A stretch of DNA of 64,000 nucleotides from CAZOEL01 sp964578835 (GTDB lineage Bacteria > Desulfobacterota > Syntrophobacteria > Syntrophobacterales > Syntrophobacteraceae), in the NCBI GenBank assembly GCA_964578835.1, contig CAZOEL010000004.1:1-64000 (forward strand). The letters are read 5' to 3'. The position numbers and the translations under genes were made by a program. The notes beneath the pieces were generated by a model. That model had not been told where the DNA came from, did no database searches, and worked only from the letters and a program-made list of their open reading frames with translations. Position 1 is the first letter of the stretch. Each line of letters starts with the position of its first letter. Positions 17,043 through 25,880 of the stretch are shown one piece after another.

Positions 17043-17238
17043 AAAAGCGCTCCTTTCGCGTCTGACTTCGGCCTTGATCTTTGAATATTTCCATACGCAA
17101 GACCAATAATATAGCCTTCCTGAACTTGACGCCGCCCGGCACAACTCGGATGTATAGCTTGCGAGTAGAGTTATTGAAGAAGCGATGCAGAATTAGAGTA
17201 ATGGGCGCATTAGCAATTCCTATACCTTATCGATGCAT

Positions 17239-17255
17239 CATAACCTTAGCTTATG
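17239..17255. promoter_or_regulatory. Likely LysR-type operator (T-N11-A palindrome)
   Basis: CATAA-CCTTAGC-TTATG is a 5-bp dyad with a 7-nt spacer that fits the LysR box ATAA-N7-TTAT. It lies in the divergent gap between the LysR gene and ppsA, about 22 nt before a TTGACA. That is a usual place for an activation or autoregulation site. Confidence 0.5.
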
Positions 17256-17276
17256 GATAGCATAAATTTAATTGAA

Positions 17277-17305
17277 TTGACAGTTTTTTCTGCATGTTGC
17301 ATTTT
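17277..17305 (+). promoter_or_regulatory. Possible sigma-70 promoter toward the phenol genes
   Basis: TTGACA (17277-17282) is a perfect -35, but the -10 at 17-nt spacing, CATTTT, is poor, as expected of an activator-dependent promoter. The leader to the ppsA start at 17674 would be about 360 nt. An AT-rich stretch at 17548-17580 offers an alternative start. The remainder of 17043-17673 shows no gene. Confidence 0.3.
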
Positions 17306-17673
17306 CGTAACCGACTGATGGACGTTTTAAAGTGTTCTTCCGAGCTGAATCGGTTTCCTGCTCCTACTGCTGACGCGAATCGTTCTGTTTCAATATCGAA
17401 CGATAATGCTGACCTCTCACCGTGCATTCATTCGCTCCTCTCGGTTCATTATCATCACTACCTTGGCTTCAAATGGAGATAGGCATGCATCGTCTCTTCA
17501 CGGGTTTTTTTACGCTCTGTGAAGGGATAGAGCCAGGACAGTCGTAGATAATCGATATCATTATAGATTATTATTATCTCACGATCTGATCCACCAGAGA
17601 TTTCTACTATCCCTTGAAACCGGCTGCGCAGCCATCGAGGCGCCGCGCGCCCAACTCGCAAAGGAGGTGCACT

Positions 17674-19512
17674 GTGGGAGACTCGAAGTTTCCTTCGCCC
17701 CATGAGATCGAAACCATCCCGGGAACCGAAGGATGGGAGAGGATGTACCCGTATCACTATCGCTTCTCGACAGAGGATGAGGAGCGGAAGAACTATGAAG
17801 AGAACATGTTTTGGTTCAACGACGCCCTCCACTACCCTGAGCCCATGTATCCTTTCGACATCATCTGGGATGAGGCGTGGTTTTTGTCCCTCTCGCAATT
17901 CAACACGAGAGTCTTCATGGTTCCCCCAGCCCTGGGAGTAGACCACCGGATAATCAACGGAAACGTCTACATCACTCCCGTTCCGGTCTCCAGCCCCGAA
18001 GAGATTCAAAAGCGCATCCCTTTATTCATCGAGCGGGCGGGCTACTATTACGAGCACTGGGATGAGCTCCACGACAACTGGGAAAAGAAGATGAGAGAGC
18101 TCATCGAAGAGCTGAAGAGCCTCGAGATCAAACCCCTTCCGGAGATGGAGGACTTGTCCCTGGTAAGATCCGGGATCGGAACATCGAGCGGCTACAGGCT
18201 TCTTCAAAACTACGACAAGCTCATCGATCTAGGCATCCGATGCTGGCAGTATCACATGGAATTTCTGAACCTTGGCTACGCGGCCTATGTGACTTTTGTC
18301 GATTTCTGCACTCGAGTATTTCCGGACATTCCTCTTCAAAAGATCACCCAGATGGTTGGAGGAATAGACGTCATCATCTACCAGCCGGATGAAGAGTTGA
18401 AGAAGCTCGCCAAACTCGCAATACAATTAGGAGTAGATGGGCAAATCCTTAAAGGAAGGACCGTTGACGAGGTGACTCGCAAGCTCGAGGGCCTAGAAAA
18501 CGGGCTCGAGTGGATCAAAGCATGGGACAAAGCAAAAGACCCATGGTTTTACATCTCGACCGGGACCGGCTGGTTCCATCACGACTGCTGTTGGAACGAT
18601 GATCTCAACATTCCACTAAGCTCCATATGCACCTATATCCAGAAGCTCAAGGAAGGCCACGGCATCGACCGGCCAACTGCAGCCATTAGAGAGGAAAGAG
18701 AGCGATTAGTTGAAGAGTACCGCAGCTTGCTCCAAACGGAGGAAGATCGTCAGACCTTCGATCAGCTCCAGGGAACTTCAAAGTTGGTGTTTCCGTATGT
18801 AGAAAATCATATGTTCTATGTCGAGCACTGGTTCCACTCCATTTTCTGGAACAAAGTAAGGGAAGTCGCCTCGATCATGAAAGAGCACCGATTCCTGAAC
18901 GACATAGAAGACGTATGGTTTCTCAGCAGAAGCGAGATCAAAGAGGCCCTTTGGGACCTCGTCACAGGGTGGGCAACGGGAAGCAAGGCATATGGTCCTC
19001 TGCACTGGCCCAAAGAGATCGAATGGCGAAAAGGCGTATTCCAGAAATTCAAGGAATGGACTCCTCCTCCAGCGGTGGGAAAGCCCCCGGAGAGCATCAG
19101 CGAGCCTTTCACGATCGTGCTCTGGGGCATAACCAACGAGAGCATGTCCGCATGGGCAAAGCTTCGGGAGATAGGAGATCCCGACACGATTACGGAGATG
19201 ACCGGGTTCGCGGGATCTCCGGGAGTTGTCGAAGGCATAGCCCGCGTTTGCAGAACGGTCAAAGAAATAGGAGAGCTTCAAGACGGAGAGATCCTGGTGG
19301 CGCCGACCACCTCTCCATCCTGGGCTCCGGCTTTCCAAAAGATCCTGGCCTGCGTCACGGATGTGGGCGGCATCATGTGCCACGCCGCCATCGTGTGCCG
19401 GGAATACGGTATGCCCGCCATTGTCGGAACCGGGCAGGCGACATCGGTCATCAAAACAGGGATGCGCATCAAAGTGGACGGCAACACCGGCGTCATCAAC
19501 ATAGAAAGATAG
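17674..19512 (+). CDS. ppsA: Phenylphosphate synthase alpha subunit (PEP-synthase C-terminal type)
   Basis: The subunit transfers phosphate from a phospho-histidine to phenol in the first step of anaerobic phenol degradation; ATP is used by the beta subunit. The 612-residue protein ends in a PEP-utiliser mobile domain (about 520-612) with GSPGVVEG and the phospho-carrier site GGIMCHAAIVCREYGMPAI; the His is residue 570, nearly the same as His569 reported for the Thauera 70-kDa subunit. The Thr usual before that His is Cys here. The larger N-terminal part matches no catalytic motif I know and would form the phenol-binding region. GTG 17674 follows an ideal AAGGAGGTG. It heads the phenol cluster. 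A related PEP-dependent phosphotransferase for another phenol is the only real alternative. Confidence 0.9.
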   Translation: MGDSKFPSPHEIETIPGTEGWERMYPYHYRFSTEDEERKNYEENMFWFNDALHYPEPMYPFDIIWDEAWFLSLSQFNTRVFMVPPALGVDHRIINGNVYITPVPVSSPEEIQKRIPLFIERAGYYYEHWDELHDNWEKKMRELIEELKSLEIKPLPEMEDLSLVRSGIGTSSGYRLLQNYDKLIDLGIRCWQYHMEFLNLGYAAYVTFVDFCTRVFPDIPLQKITQMVGGIDVIIYQPDEELKKLAKLAIQLGVDGQILKGRTVDEVTRKLEGLENGLEWIKAWDKAKDPWFYISTGTGWFHHDCCWNDDLNIPLSSICTYIQKLKEGHGIDRPTAAIREERERLVEEYRSLLQTEEDRQTFDQLQGTSKLVFPYVENHMFYVEHWFHSIFWNKVREVASIMKEHRFLNDIEDVWFLSRSEIKEALWDLVTGWATGSKAYGPLHWPKEIEWRKGVFQKFKEWTPPPAVGKPPESISEPFTIVLWGITNESMSAWAKLREIGDPDTITEMTGFAGSPGVVEGIARVCRTVKEIGELQDGEILVAPTTSPSWAPAFQKILACVTDVGGIMCHAAIVCREYGMPAIVGTGQATSVIKTGMRIKVDGNTGVINIER

Positions 19513-19634
19513 AGCCGGCCGCAGATCGTCCACCCCTTTGAGAGGGAGAGAATGCCGGGGGAGCCTTTGAAAAAAAGGCTCCTCGAGCGGGGATGGCGAT
19601 CTATGTCCCGAAAATGGAAGAATGGGTGAGCTGT

Positions 19635-20720
19635 ATGGAGCAAAGAGAAAAGTACGTCTTATGGTTTCAGGAATGCGACCTGTGCTCGGTTCCTGTGGTG
19701 GGCGGGAAGAACGCTAGCCTTGGCGAGCTTCTCAAGGCAAAGATACCCGTTCCCCCCGGCTTTGCCGTTACAACCGAGACCTACAATCGGTTCATAGATG
19801 AAAACAACTTACGAGAAGAGATCCAGAGGCTCCTTGTGCCGGTGAAGCCGGAGGAGACGGCTAGTGGAGAGATGGCGAGCCGCGCCATCCGCCAGATGAT
19901 AGAAGAGGCTCCTATAAGCCTCGAGCTCGAAGACTACATAGGGGAATTCTACAGAAGGCTCTCTTTGAGATGCCAGATCCCGGCGGTTCCGGTTGCGGTG
20001 CGATCGAGCGCCACGGCCGAGGACCTTCCCGGGGCGAGCTTTGCAGGCCAGCAGGACACCTTCCTTTGGGTGAGAGGCATAGACGATATCCTCCACTATA
20101 TCCGCAAGTGCTGGTCGAGCCTTTTCACCGCAAGGGCCATAGCCTACAGAAAGAAGATGGGCTTCCCCGACGATAAGGTCGCCATCTCGGTTGGGGTGCA
20201 GAAGATGGTCAACTCCTGGGCCGCGGGGGTGATGTTCACCCTCAACCCGGGCAACGGGGACAGATCGACAATCGTAATAGACGCGAACTGGGGCTTTGGG
20301 GAAAGTGTGGTGAGTGGGCTTTGCACGCCCGATAACTTCGTTGTGAACAAGGTTACCCTCGATATTCTAAAGCGCACCATCTCGGCCAAGGAGTGCTTTT
20401 TTACCACAAACTTCGAGACCCAGACGGTGGAAAGGCACGAGTGCCCTCCCGAGAGGTCCCAGAACCAGTGCATCATCGATGAAGAAGTCATAGAGCTAGC
20501 CCGAATCGGCAAGCTCATAGAAAAGCACTACGGAAAGCCTATGGATATCGAGTGGGCTCTCGACAAAGACCTTCCTGCCTCGGGACGCGTGCTCATCCTC
20601 CAGAGCAGGCCGGAGACGGTCTGGAGCGAAAAGAAGGTTGAGCCCGTGTGCAAACCCAAGGCCTCGGCTCTCGAGCACATCGTGGCCGGTTTGGTTACGG
20701 GAAGAAAGATGAACGGATGA
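19635..20720 (+). CDS. ppsB: Phenylphosphate synthase beta subunit (PEP-synthase N-terminal type)
   Basis: The 361-residue protein is the ATP-grasp, pyrophosphoryl-transfer half of a PEP-synthase/PPDK-like enzyme. It shows GGKNASLGELLKA near the start, RSSATAEDLPGASFAGQQDTFL (split motif around residues 125-146), and GNGDRSTIVIDANWGFGES-type and LPASGRVLILQSRPETVW segments. It phosphorylates the alpha-subunit His with ATP, releasing AMP and phosphate. About 40 kDa is the expected size of the Thauera beta subunit. ATG 19635 follows GGGTGAGC; upstream in-frame ATGs at 19593 and 19614 are alternatives. It lies 122 nt after ppsA on the same strand. Confidence 0.9.
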   Translation: MEQREKYVLWFQECDLCSVPVVGGKNASLGELLKAKIPVPPGFAVTTETYNRFIDENNLREEIQRLLVPVKPEETASGEMASRAIRQMIEEAPISLELEDYIGEFYRRLSLRCQIPAVPVAVRSSATAEDLPGASFAGQQDTFLWVRGIDDILHYIRKCWSSLFTARAIAYRKKMGFPDDKVAISVGVQKMVNSWAAGVMFTLNPGNGDRSTIVIDANWGFGESVVSGLCTPDNFVVNKVTLDILKRTISAKECFFTTNFETQTVERHECPPERSQNQCIIDEEVIELARIGKLIEKHYGKPMDIEWALDKDLPASGRVLILQSRPETVWSEKKVEPVCKPKASALEHIVAGLVTGRKMNG

Positions 20721-20751
20721 GGAAAAACATCTAAAAAGGAGAGAGAAGATT

Positions 20752-22152
20752 ATGAAAAGCATGAGAGATTTCGTTAGAGAAGGTTTGGAGCTGGGGCTTG
20801 TGAAGCGCATTGGAGCCGAAGTCGACTGGAACCTCGAGCTCTCCCACATAGCCAAGCTAAACGAAGAGGGCGGAGGTCCCGCACTCCTTTTTGAAAACGT
20901 TAAAGGATACAGTTCCCCAGTTATTACAAGCGTGTGCACCACGACAGAACGCCTGGCCCTCATCATGGGTCAGCCCCGCAACTCCAGCCTGACCCAGCTT
21001 TATGAAGCCTGGGCTAAGCTTGGCGATAACACCATTCCCCCAAAATGGGTGGACACGGCCCCTTGCAAAGAAAACATCATGATGGGAAAGGATGTCGATC
21101 TATTCAAGTTTCCGGTTCCCAAATTTTACCCCTTAGATGGCGGGCGCTACTTTGGAACGGCGCACTATTTCATTAGTAAAGATCCTGAAACGGGCTGGGT
21201 CAATCTCGGGACCTACCGGGCTCAGTTGCTTGGGAAAGACAAGCTAGGCACCCAGTTCATCAAGGGAAAGCACGCCGATATCATGCTAAAAAAATATCAG
21301 GCCATGGGAAAGCCCATGCCGGTAGCCTGCATCATCGGATGCGATCCCCTGCTCTTCATACTTGGCGCAGCGAGAGTCTCGGCCTTCGTGTCGGAATATG
21401 ACGTGGCGGGAGGCATCCGGGGTCAAGCCGTTGAGGTGGTCAGGGGCGAGACGGTCGACCTGCCGATTCCGGCTACCGCTGAAATCGTGGTGGAAGGAGA
21501 AGTAGACGCCACGAAATTCATGGATGAAGGACCCTTTGGCGAATACACCGGCTACTACTCGGGCGTCGGCACGGACCCCAGGAACTTTGTCGACGTCAAA
21601 TGCGTCACCTATCGCAATAACCCCATCTTCTGGGGAACAACCGTTGGGAGGGCTGTAACCGACACCCACATGACCATGGCTCTTTCTTACGGCGCTACGC
21701 TCTGGCAGCAGCTTCTCGCCATGAAGATCCCCGGGCTGAAGGGCGTGTACTGTCCGCCGGAAGGTTCAGGCCGCTTTCTGGCGATCATCTCGATGAAGCA
21801 GATGTATCCCGGACACGTGGACCAGGTGCTCACGGCCGCCATCTCGACAGAGATGGGAGCCTACGGGCTTAAGACGGTCATAGTGGTGGATGAAGACATC
21901 GATCCATGGGACATCCCCCGGGTCATGTACGCTCTTAGCTTCAGGTTCCAGCCGAATCGCAGCCAGGTGATAAAACGAGGAAGGTCCACGCCCCTCGATC
22001 CCTCTCTTCCCATCGAGGCAAGGGAGATCACGGGCCGTCTCCTCATGGATGCGACCATCCCCTACGAGTGGAAGAACAAGCCCATCCCGATCGAGCTCGA
22101 TCCCGAGATGGTCAATCACGTCAAGAGCCGCTGGTCGGAGCTCGGGCTCTAG
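20752..22152 (+). CDS. UbiD-family carboxylase, probable phenylphosphate carboxylase
   Basis: The 466-residue protein is a prenylated-FMN-dependent UbiD enzyme. Both catalytic acids of the EGPFGE motif are present (E259 and E264 in MDEGPFGEYTGYYSG), with an Arg in the TYRAQ segment that fits the third conserved residue. It probably carboxylates phenylphosphate para to the oxygen, giving 4-hydroxybenzoate and phosphate. Thauera uses two UbiD-like subunits plus two small ones; only one UbiD gene is present here, so the complex may be simpler or may work on free phenol in the decarboxylating direction. ATG 20752 follows AAGGAGAGAGAAGATT, 31 nt after ppsB. A UbiX gene in the same cluster supplies the cofactor. 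Confidence 0.87.
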   Translation: MKSMRDFVREGLELGLVKRIGAEVDWNLELSHIAKLNEEGGGPALLFENVKGYSSPVITSVCTTTERLALIMGQPRNSSLTQLYEAWAKLGDNTIPPKWVDTAPCKENIMMGKDVDLFKFPVPKFYPLDGGRYFGTAHYFISKDPETGWVNLGTYRAQLLGKDKLGTQFIKGKHADIMLKKYQAMGKPMPVACIIGCDPLLFILGAARVSAFVSEYDVAGGIRGQAVEVVRGETVDLPIPATAEIVVEGEVDATKFMDEGPFGEYTGYYSGVGTDPRNFVDVKCVTYRNNPIFWGTTVGRAVTDTHMTMALSYGATLWQQLLAMKIPGLKGVYCPPEGSGRFLAIISMKQMYPGHVDQVLTAAISTEMGAYGLKTVIVVDEDIDPWDIPRVMYALSFRFQPNRSQVIKRGRSTPLDPSLPIEAREITGRLLMDATIPYEWKNKPIPIELDPEMVNHVKSRWSELGL

Positions 22153-22160
22153 GACCTCTA

Positions 22161-22188
22161 CCATGAGAGGCTTCAAAGCCTCTCATGG
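22161..22188 (+). other. Perfect 13-bp hairpin between the UbiD and ligase genes
   Basis: CCATGAGAGGCTT (22161-22173) and AAGCCTCTCATGG (22176-22188) are exact complements 8 nt after the UbiD stop. There is no T-run. It may stabilise the upstream mRNA or partly end transcription, allowing higher expression of pps/UbiD than of the ligase. Confidence 0.6.
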
Positions 22189-22227
22189 CTTCCCCGTGTA
22201 ATACTCTCAAGCATAAGGAGACGCCAA

Positions 22228-23883
22228 GTGAAACCGATCCGATACACCGACGCGATGATCAAGGAATTCATGGACGAGGGATACTGGACCGAGGAGCTCT
22301 TCTACGATTTCTGGGATAGAAACGCAAGGGAGTACCCGGATAGAGAAGCCCTTGTGGACTCAAAATACCGCCTCACCTGGTCTGAGGCCAAAAAACTCGT
22401 CGACTCCATCGCCATTTCCTGGGTGGAGATGGGAATAGAGAAAGACTCCCGGGTGATCATCCAATCGCCCAACAGCGTCTTTGGCTTCCTCTCGCGCATA
22501 GCATGCGAGAGGGCCGGACTCATCTCTCTTACCGTCTACCCGTACCTCAGGCAGCGGGAGCTCGAGTACATGGTGGAGAGAACCGAGGCTTCCGCGGTCG
22601 TAATCCCCCACGTGTACAGGAGGTTCGACTACCTCGAAATGTACCGGGAGCTCCAGAGCAGATTCCCGAACCTGAAGCACTTCTTCCTCTTCGACGACTC
22701 CGTTCCGGAAGGGGCTCCAGAAGGGACTCATTCGATCACCCGGATGGCCTTCGAGAGGGCGAAAAGCCCCGTAGATGAGAACGTGCTCAAGGCTAGGCGC
22801 TTGAGCTCCACCAAAGATGTCGCTCTTCTAACCACCACATCGGGAACGACTGGAATCCCAAAGCTTGTCGAGTGGCCGACGGCTCCAAGGGTTTGCACCT
22901 CAAAGGGAAGGGTCGACATCTGGAAGCTCACCAAAGACGACATAACAGTCGCCATAGCCCCTCATGCGGGCGGGGCGGCCGGGACCCTGACCTACTTTGC
23001 GGCGCCCCTTGCAGGGGCGAAGACGGTGATGTTAGAGGAGTTCAGCCCGGAAGAAGCCCTGGCTCTCATAGAAAAAGAGAAAGCCACAGCCATCGGAGTG
23101 GTTCCCACCCACCTTGTGCGCATGCTCGAGTGCGATGTCTCAAAGTTCGATCTCTCCTCCCTTCGCTTCATCCGCTCGGCCGGAGGCTACCTCCCCCCGC
23201 AGGTGGCGGAAGAGGCCGAGACGGCGTTTGGCGCCGCCATCACCAGCGATCTCGGCACTCAGGATATGGGATCGGTTTCGGGCTGCAGGGTCGAAGACCC
23301 GAAGGAGCTAAGGAGAAGAACGGTTGGGCGGATGCTTCCCGGAAACAAGGTGCGTCTGGTGGACAAGGACACGGGAGAGGTTGTTCCAGACGGCGACCCG
23401 GGAGTGCTCTACTTCAGAGGCCCCCATGCCCCTGCCGGCTATTACCGGGATGAGGCCCTGACCTCGACCGTCTTCGACCCCAAGGGGTGGACCACCACGG
23501 GGGATATCGTCAAATTCGACCAGGGCTGTCTCTGGATCCTCGGCAGAGCCAAGGACATGATCATCCGGGGAGGCCAAAATCTCTATCCGGCCGAGATAGA
23601 GGGGCTCCTAAACGAGCACCCGAGTGTGGCGGCTGTAGCCGTTGTGGGTTATCCGGATCGGGAGATGGGCGAGAGAGCCTGCGCCTACGTGATCCCCAAG
23701 GCGGACAAAGAGTTCAGCATGCAAGATATGGTCGAGTTTTTGAAGGGTAAAAAGCTCGCCATGTTCAAGGTTCCCGAAAGACTGGAGCTGGTCTCCGAAT
23801 TTCCCGCCGTGGGGGATTCAGGCAAGGTGAACAAGGAGGCCTTAAAAAAGGACATCTTGGAAAAGGTGACGGCCAGTGTCTAA
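22228..23883 (+). CDS. AMP-dependent acyl-CoA synthetase, probable 4-hydroxybenzoate-CoA ligase
   Basis: The 551-residue adenylating enzyme shows TTTSGTTGIPK (phosphate loop, about residue 198), SDLGTQDMG (A5), TGDIVKFD, GRAKDMIIRGGQNLYPAEIE (A8) and GKVNKEAL with the C-terminal catalytic Lys. Its overall pattern is closer to 2,3-dihydroxybenzoate-AMP-ligase-like synthetases than to the benzoate-CoA ligase at 10730. In this cluster it most likely activates the 4-hydroxybenzoate made by the UbiD enzyme. GTG 22228 follows AAGGAG. The next gene starts inside its last codons, an 8-nt overlap, so translation is coupled. Substrate is inferred from location. Confidence 0.78.
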   Translation: MKPIRYTDAMIKEFMDEGYWTEELFYDFWDRNAREYPDREALVDSKYRLTWSEAKKLVDSIAISWVEMGIEKDSRVIIQSPNSVFGFLSRIACERAGLISLTVYPYLRQRELEYMVERTEASAVVIPHVYRRFDYLEMYRELQSRFPNLKHFFLFDDSVPEGAPEGTHSITRMAFERAKSPVDENVLKARRLSSTKDVALLTTTSGTTGIPKLVEWPTAPRVCTSKGRVDIWKLTKDDITVAIAPHAGGAAGTLTYFAAPLAGAKTVMLEEFSPEEALALIEKEKATAIGVVPTHLVRMLECDVSKFDLSSLRFIRSAGGYLPPQVAEEAETAFGAAITSDLGTQDMGSVSGCRVEDPKELRRRTVGRMLPGNKVRLVDKDTGEVVPDGDPGVLYFRGPHAPAGYYRDEALTSTVFDPKGWTTTGDIVKFDQGCLWILGRAKDMIIRGGQNLYPAEIEGLLNEHPSVAAVAVVGYPDREMGERACAYVIPKADKEFSMQDMVEFLKGKKLAMFKVPERLELVSEFPAVGDSGKVNKEALKKDILEKVTASV

Positions 23884-25120
23884 ATCCATCCTGATCATAG
23901 CTACCCTCGACACCAAGAGAGCCGAGACCCTCTACATGCGAGGCAAGATTGAGGCCCTGGGGCTCAAGGCCATCTTGATGGACATCTCCATGCGGGGCTC
24001 CGGAAGATCCCCCTCCGAGATTCCTCCGGAGGAGGTGGCCAGGGCCGGCGGGGCGAGCATCGAGGAGATTAGGGTATCAAAGCAGAGGTCCAGCATAACC
24101 GATGTGATCATCTCAGGGGCGTCCTGCATAGCCCAGGAGCTCTTCCGAGAGGGAAGGATAGATGGGGTCATGGCCATAGGGGGATCGACAGGCTCTCTCA
24201 TGGCTACAGACGTGATGCGCACCCTGCCCTTCGGGGTTCCAAAAGTGATGGTCTCCTCCACGGCAGCTCTTCCCGGGCTTTCGACCCGCTACATCGGAAC
24301 GGGCGACATCGCCCTTTTCCACTCGGTTATCGAGATCTCGGGAGTATCGGATCTATTGAAGAACGTGATCGATAGGGCCGCATGCGCCATGCTCGCCATG
24401 GTCTCGGATGCGGTGACCCCCTCCAAGGCCTCGAGGGACAAGGCCATAGCCATGACCATGCTCGGCCCATGCGAACAGTGCGCCGAAGCAGTAAGGGAGG
24501 CCATGGAGGAGGCCGGGCTTCAGGTCATAGGATTTTCAGCGGCGGGCGTTTGCGACAGGGCCATGGAGGAGATGATCTCCCAAGGGTTCTTTCGGGGCGT
24601 AATCGATCTAGCCCCCGGAGGGGTGGGAGAGCACCTCTTCGGCTTCATGCGGGATGCGGGTCCGGGGAGGATGGAGTCGGCAGCCCGGGCAGGAATCCCC
24701 CAGATCGTTTCAACCTGCAGCGTAAACCACATGACCCCATCGAAGTCTAAGTACAAGCCAGACTACCACGGAAGGAGAAAGTACGATCTCGATAAATTCA
24801 GAACCTGGATAAGGCTCTCACCCGATGAGCTAAGGAGCGTGGCCAGGGCTTTCGCCGAGAAGCTGAATCTTTGTTCTGCTCAAACCAAGGTCATGATCCC
24901 CATGAATGGCTGGTCTTCTGTGGACTCGCCGGGGAATCCCACCTATGACCCGGGAGAGGATGAGGTATTCATTGAAGAGCTACGAAAAGCCCTGAAGCCC
25001 GGAATCGAGATCATAACGGTTGAGGCCAACATGGAAGACCCGGAGTTTGCTCGCTCCGTAGCCGGAGCCGCTCTCGATCTATTCGCTCCGAAGCGCCTCC
25101 CTCAGGCCATGAGCGCATAG
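23876..25120 (+). CDS. Tm-1-like/UPF0261 two-domain protein of unknown role
   Basis: The 414-residue protein matches the Tm-1-like family: an N-terminal nucleotide-binding Rossmann-like half (residues about 1-190: LIIATLDTKRAETLYMR, GGSTGSLMATDVMR) and a C-terminal TIM-barrel-like half (about 200-400: MTMLGPCEQCAEAVRE, IPMNGWSSVDSPGNPTYDP). Members bind ATP, and the tomato homologue inhibits a viral replicase; bacterial functions are unknown to me. GTG 23876 overlaps the ligase stop by 8 nt, which argues that the two proteins are needed together. A strong hairpin follows. It could help cofactor handling or acyl-CoA chemistry, but no function is assigned. Confidence 0.8.
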   Translation: MSKSILIIATLDTKRAETLYMRGKIEALGLKAILMDISMRGSGRSPSEIPPEEVARAGGASIEEIRVSKQRSSITDVIISGASCIAQELFREGRIDGVMAIGGSTGSLMATDVMRTLPFGVPKVMVSSTAALPGLSTRYIGTGDIALFHSVIEISGVSDLLKNVIDRAACAMLAMVSDAVTPSKASRDKAIAMTMLGPCEQCAEAVREAMEEAGLQVIGFSAAGVCDRAMEEMISQGFFRGVIDLAPGGVGEHLFGFMRDAGPGRMESAARAGIPQIVSTCSVNHMTPSKSKYKPDYHGRRKYDLDKFRTWIRLSPDELRSVARAFAEKLNLCSAQTKVMIPMNGWSSVDSPGNPTYDPGEDEVFIEELRKALKPGIEIITVEANMEDPEFARSVAGAALDLFAPKRLPQAMSA

Positions 25121-25122
25121 AA

Positions 25123-25169
25123 CCGCTCTCCCAAAGAGGGAAACATTCTTCCCTCTTTGGGGGGAGCGG
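25123..25169 (+). terminator. Long stem-loop between the Tm-1-like and CBS genes
   Basis: CCGCTCTCCCAAAGAGGGAA (25123-25142) pairs with the arm 25149-25169 (TTCCCTCTTTGG through GAGCGG) across a 6-nt loop, with one bulged base. It starts 3 nt after the stop codon. No T-run follows, so it is a partial or rho-assisted terminator, or a processing/stability element. Confidence 0.6.
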
Positions 25170-25194
25170 CAATCAAGGGAAGGAGTAATTAAAG

Positions 25195-25845
25195 ATGCTC
25201 GTTCGCAACTGGATGCGCAAAGACCCAACAACGATCCCGAGCGATATGACGGCAAGGGACGCCCACAAACTCTTTAACGAGCTAAAAACCCCTTTTATTC
25301 CCGTCGTGGACTCGGGAAGGCTTAGGGGGCTTCTTGCAAGAAGAGACATCCGGCAGGCCGCCTCCTTCGTCACGGCCTCCGAGAGCGTCCATGAGATGAA
25401 TTTTTTCAACAACCGCATGAAGGTCAAGGACCTCATGGTGAGAAAACCCGTAACGCTCTCGATAGACGACACGGTCGAGACAGCCCTCAGCAAGGGCTCT
25501 CAGTTCGGCCGAACTTTCTTTCCCGTCCTGGAGGGAGAGAGGCTCGTCGGGACGGTGAGCGATCGGGACATCTTCAGGACTCTGCGCCAAATCCTCGGGG
25601 TAGATGAAAAGCTTTACTCGGTGACCCTCGAGAACGATTTTCCAGCAACAGAGGCCATAAAGGAGATCGTGCTCCTGGTCTATGAGGCGGGAGCTGCCCT
25701 CTACAGCCTCTTCACGCTCTCAGACCCGGTAAGCGGGAAAAAGAGGCTCCTAATGAGGATAAAGACCCGGGACCCGGCCTCGGTCAAGAAAGCCTTAAGG
25801 GAGCAGGGGCTCCATATCCTCGAGGCGGTCGACAGGCTCCACTAA
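25195..25845 (+). CDS. ppsC: Double CBS-domain protein, phenylphosphate synthase gamma-like
   Basis: The 216-residue protein (about 24 kDa) has tandem CBS domains: MLVRNWMRKDPTTIPSDMTA near residue 1 and VKDLMVRKPVTLSIDDT near residue 80, each ending in a VVDSGRLRGLLARRDI- or VLEGERLVGTVSDRDI-type strand. The C-terminal 70 residues look ACT-like. Thauera PpsC is a 24-kDa CBS protein that stimulates phenylphosphate synthase, and size, domains and cluster membership agree. CBS pairs bind adenine nucleotides, so it may tune synthase activity to energy state. ATG 25195 follows AAGGAAGGAGTAATTAAAG. Here it is separated from ppsAB by three genes. Symbol given on context; a different CBS sensor cannot be excluded. 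Confidence 0.75.
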   Translation: MLVRNWMRKDPTTIPSDMTARDAHKLFNELKTPFIPVVDSGRLRGLLARRDIRQAASFVTASESVHEMNFFNNRMKVKDLMVRKPVTLSIDDTVETALSKGSQFGRTFFPVLEGERLVGTVSDRDIFRTLRQILGVDEKLYSVTLENDFPATEAIKEIVLLVYEAGAALYSLFTLSDPVSGKKRLLMRIKTRDPASVKKALREQGLHILEAVDRLH

Positions 25846-25880
25846 AAGATGAGCTTTGAAGAAAGAGAGGCGGTGTAAGG

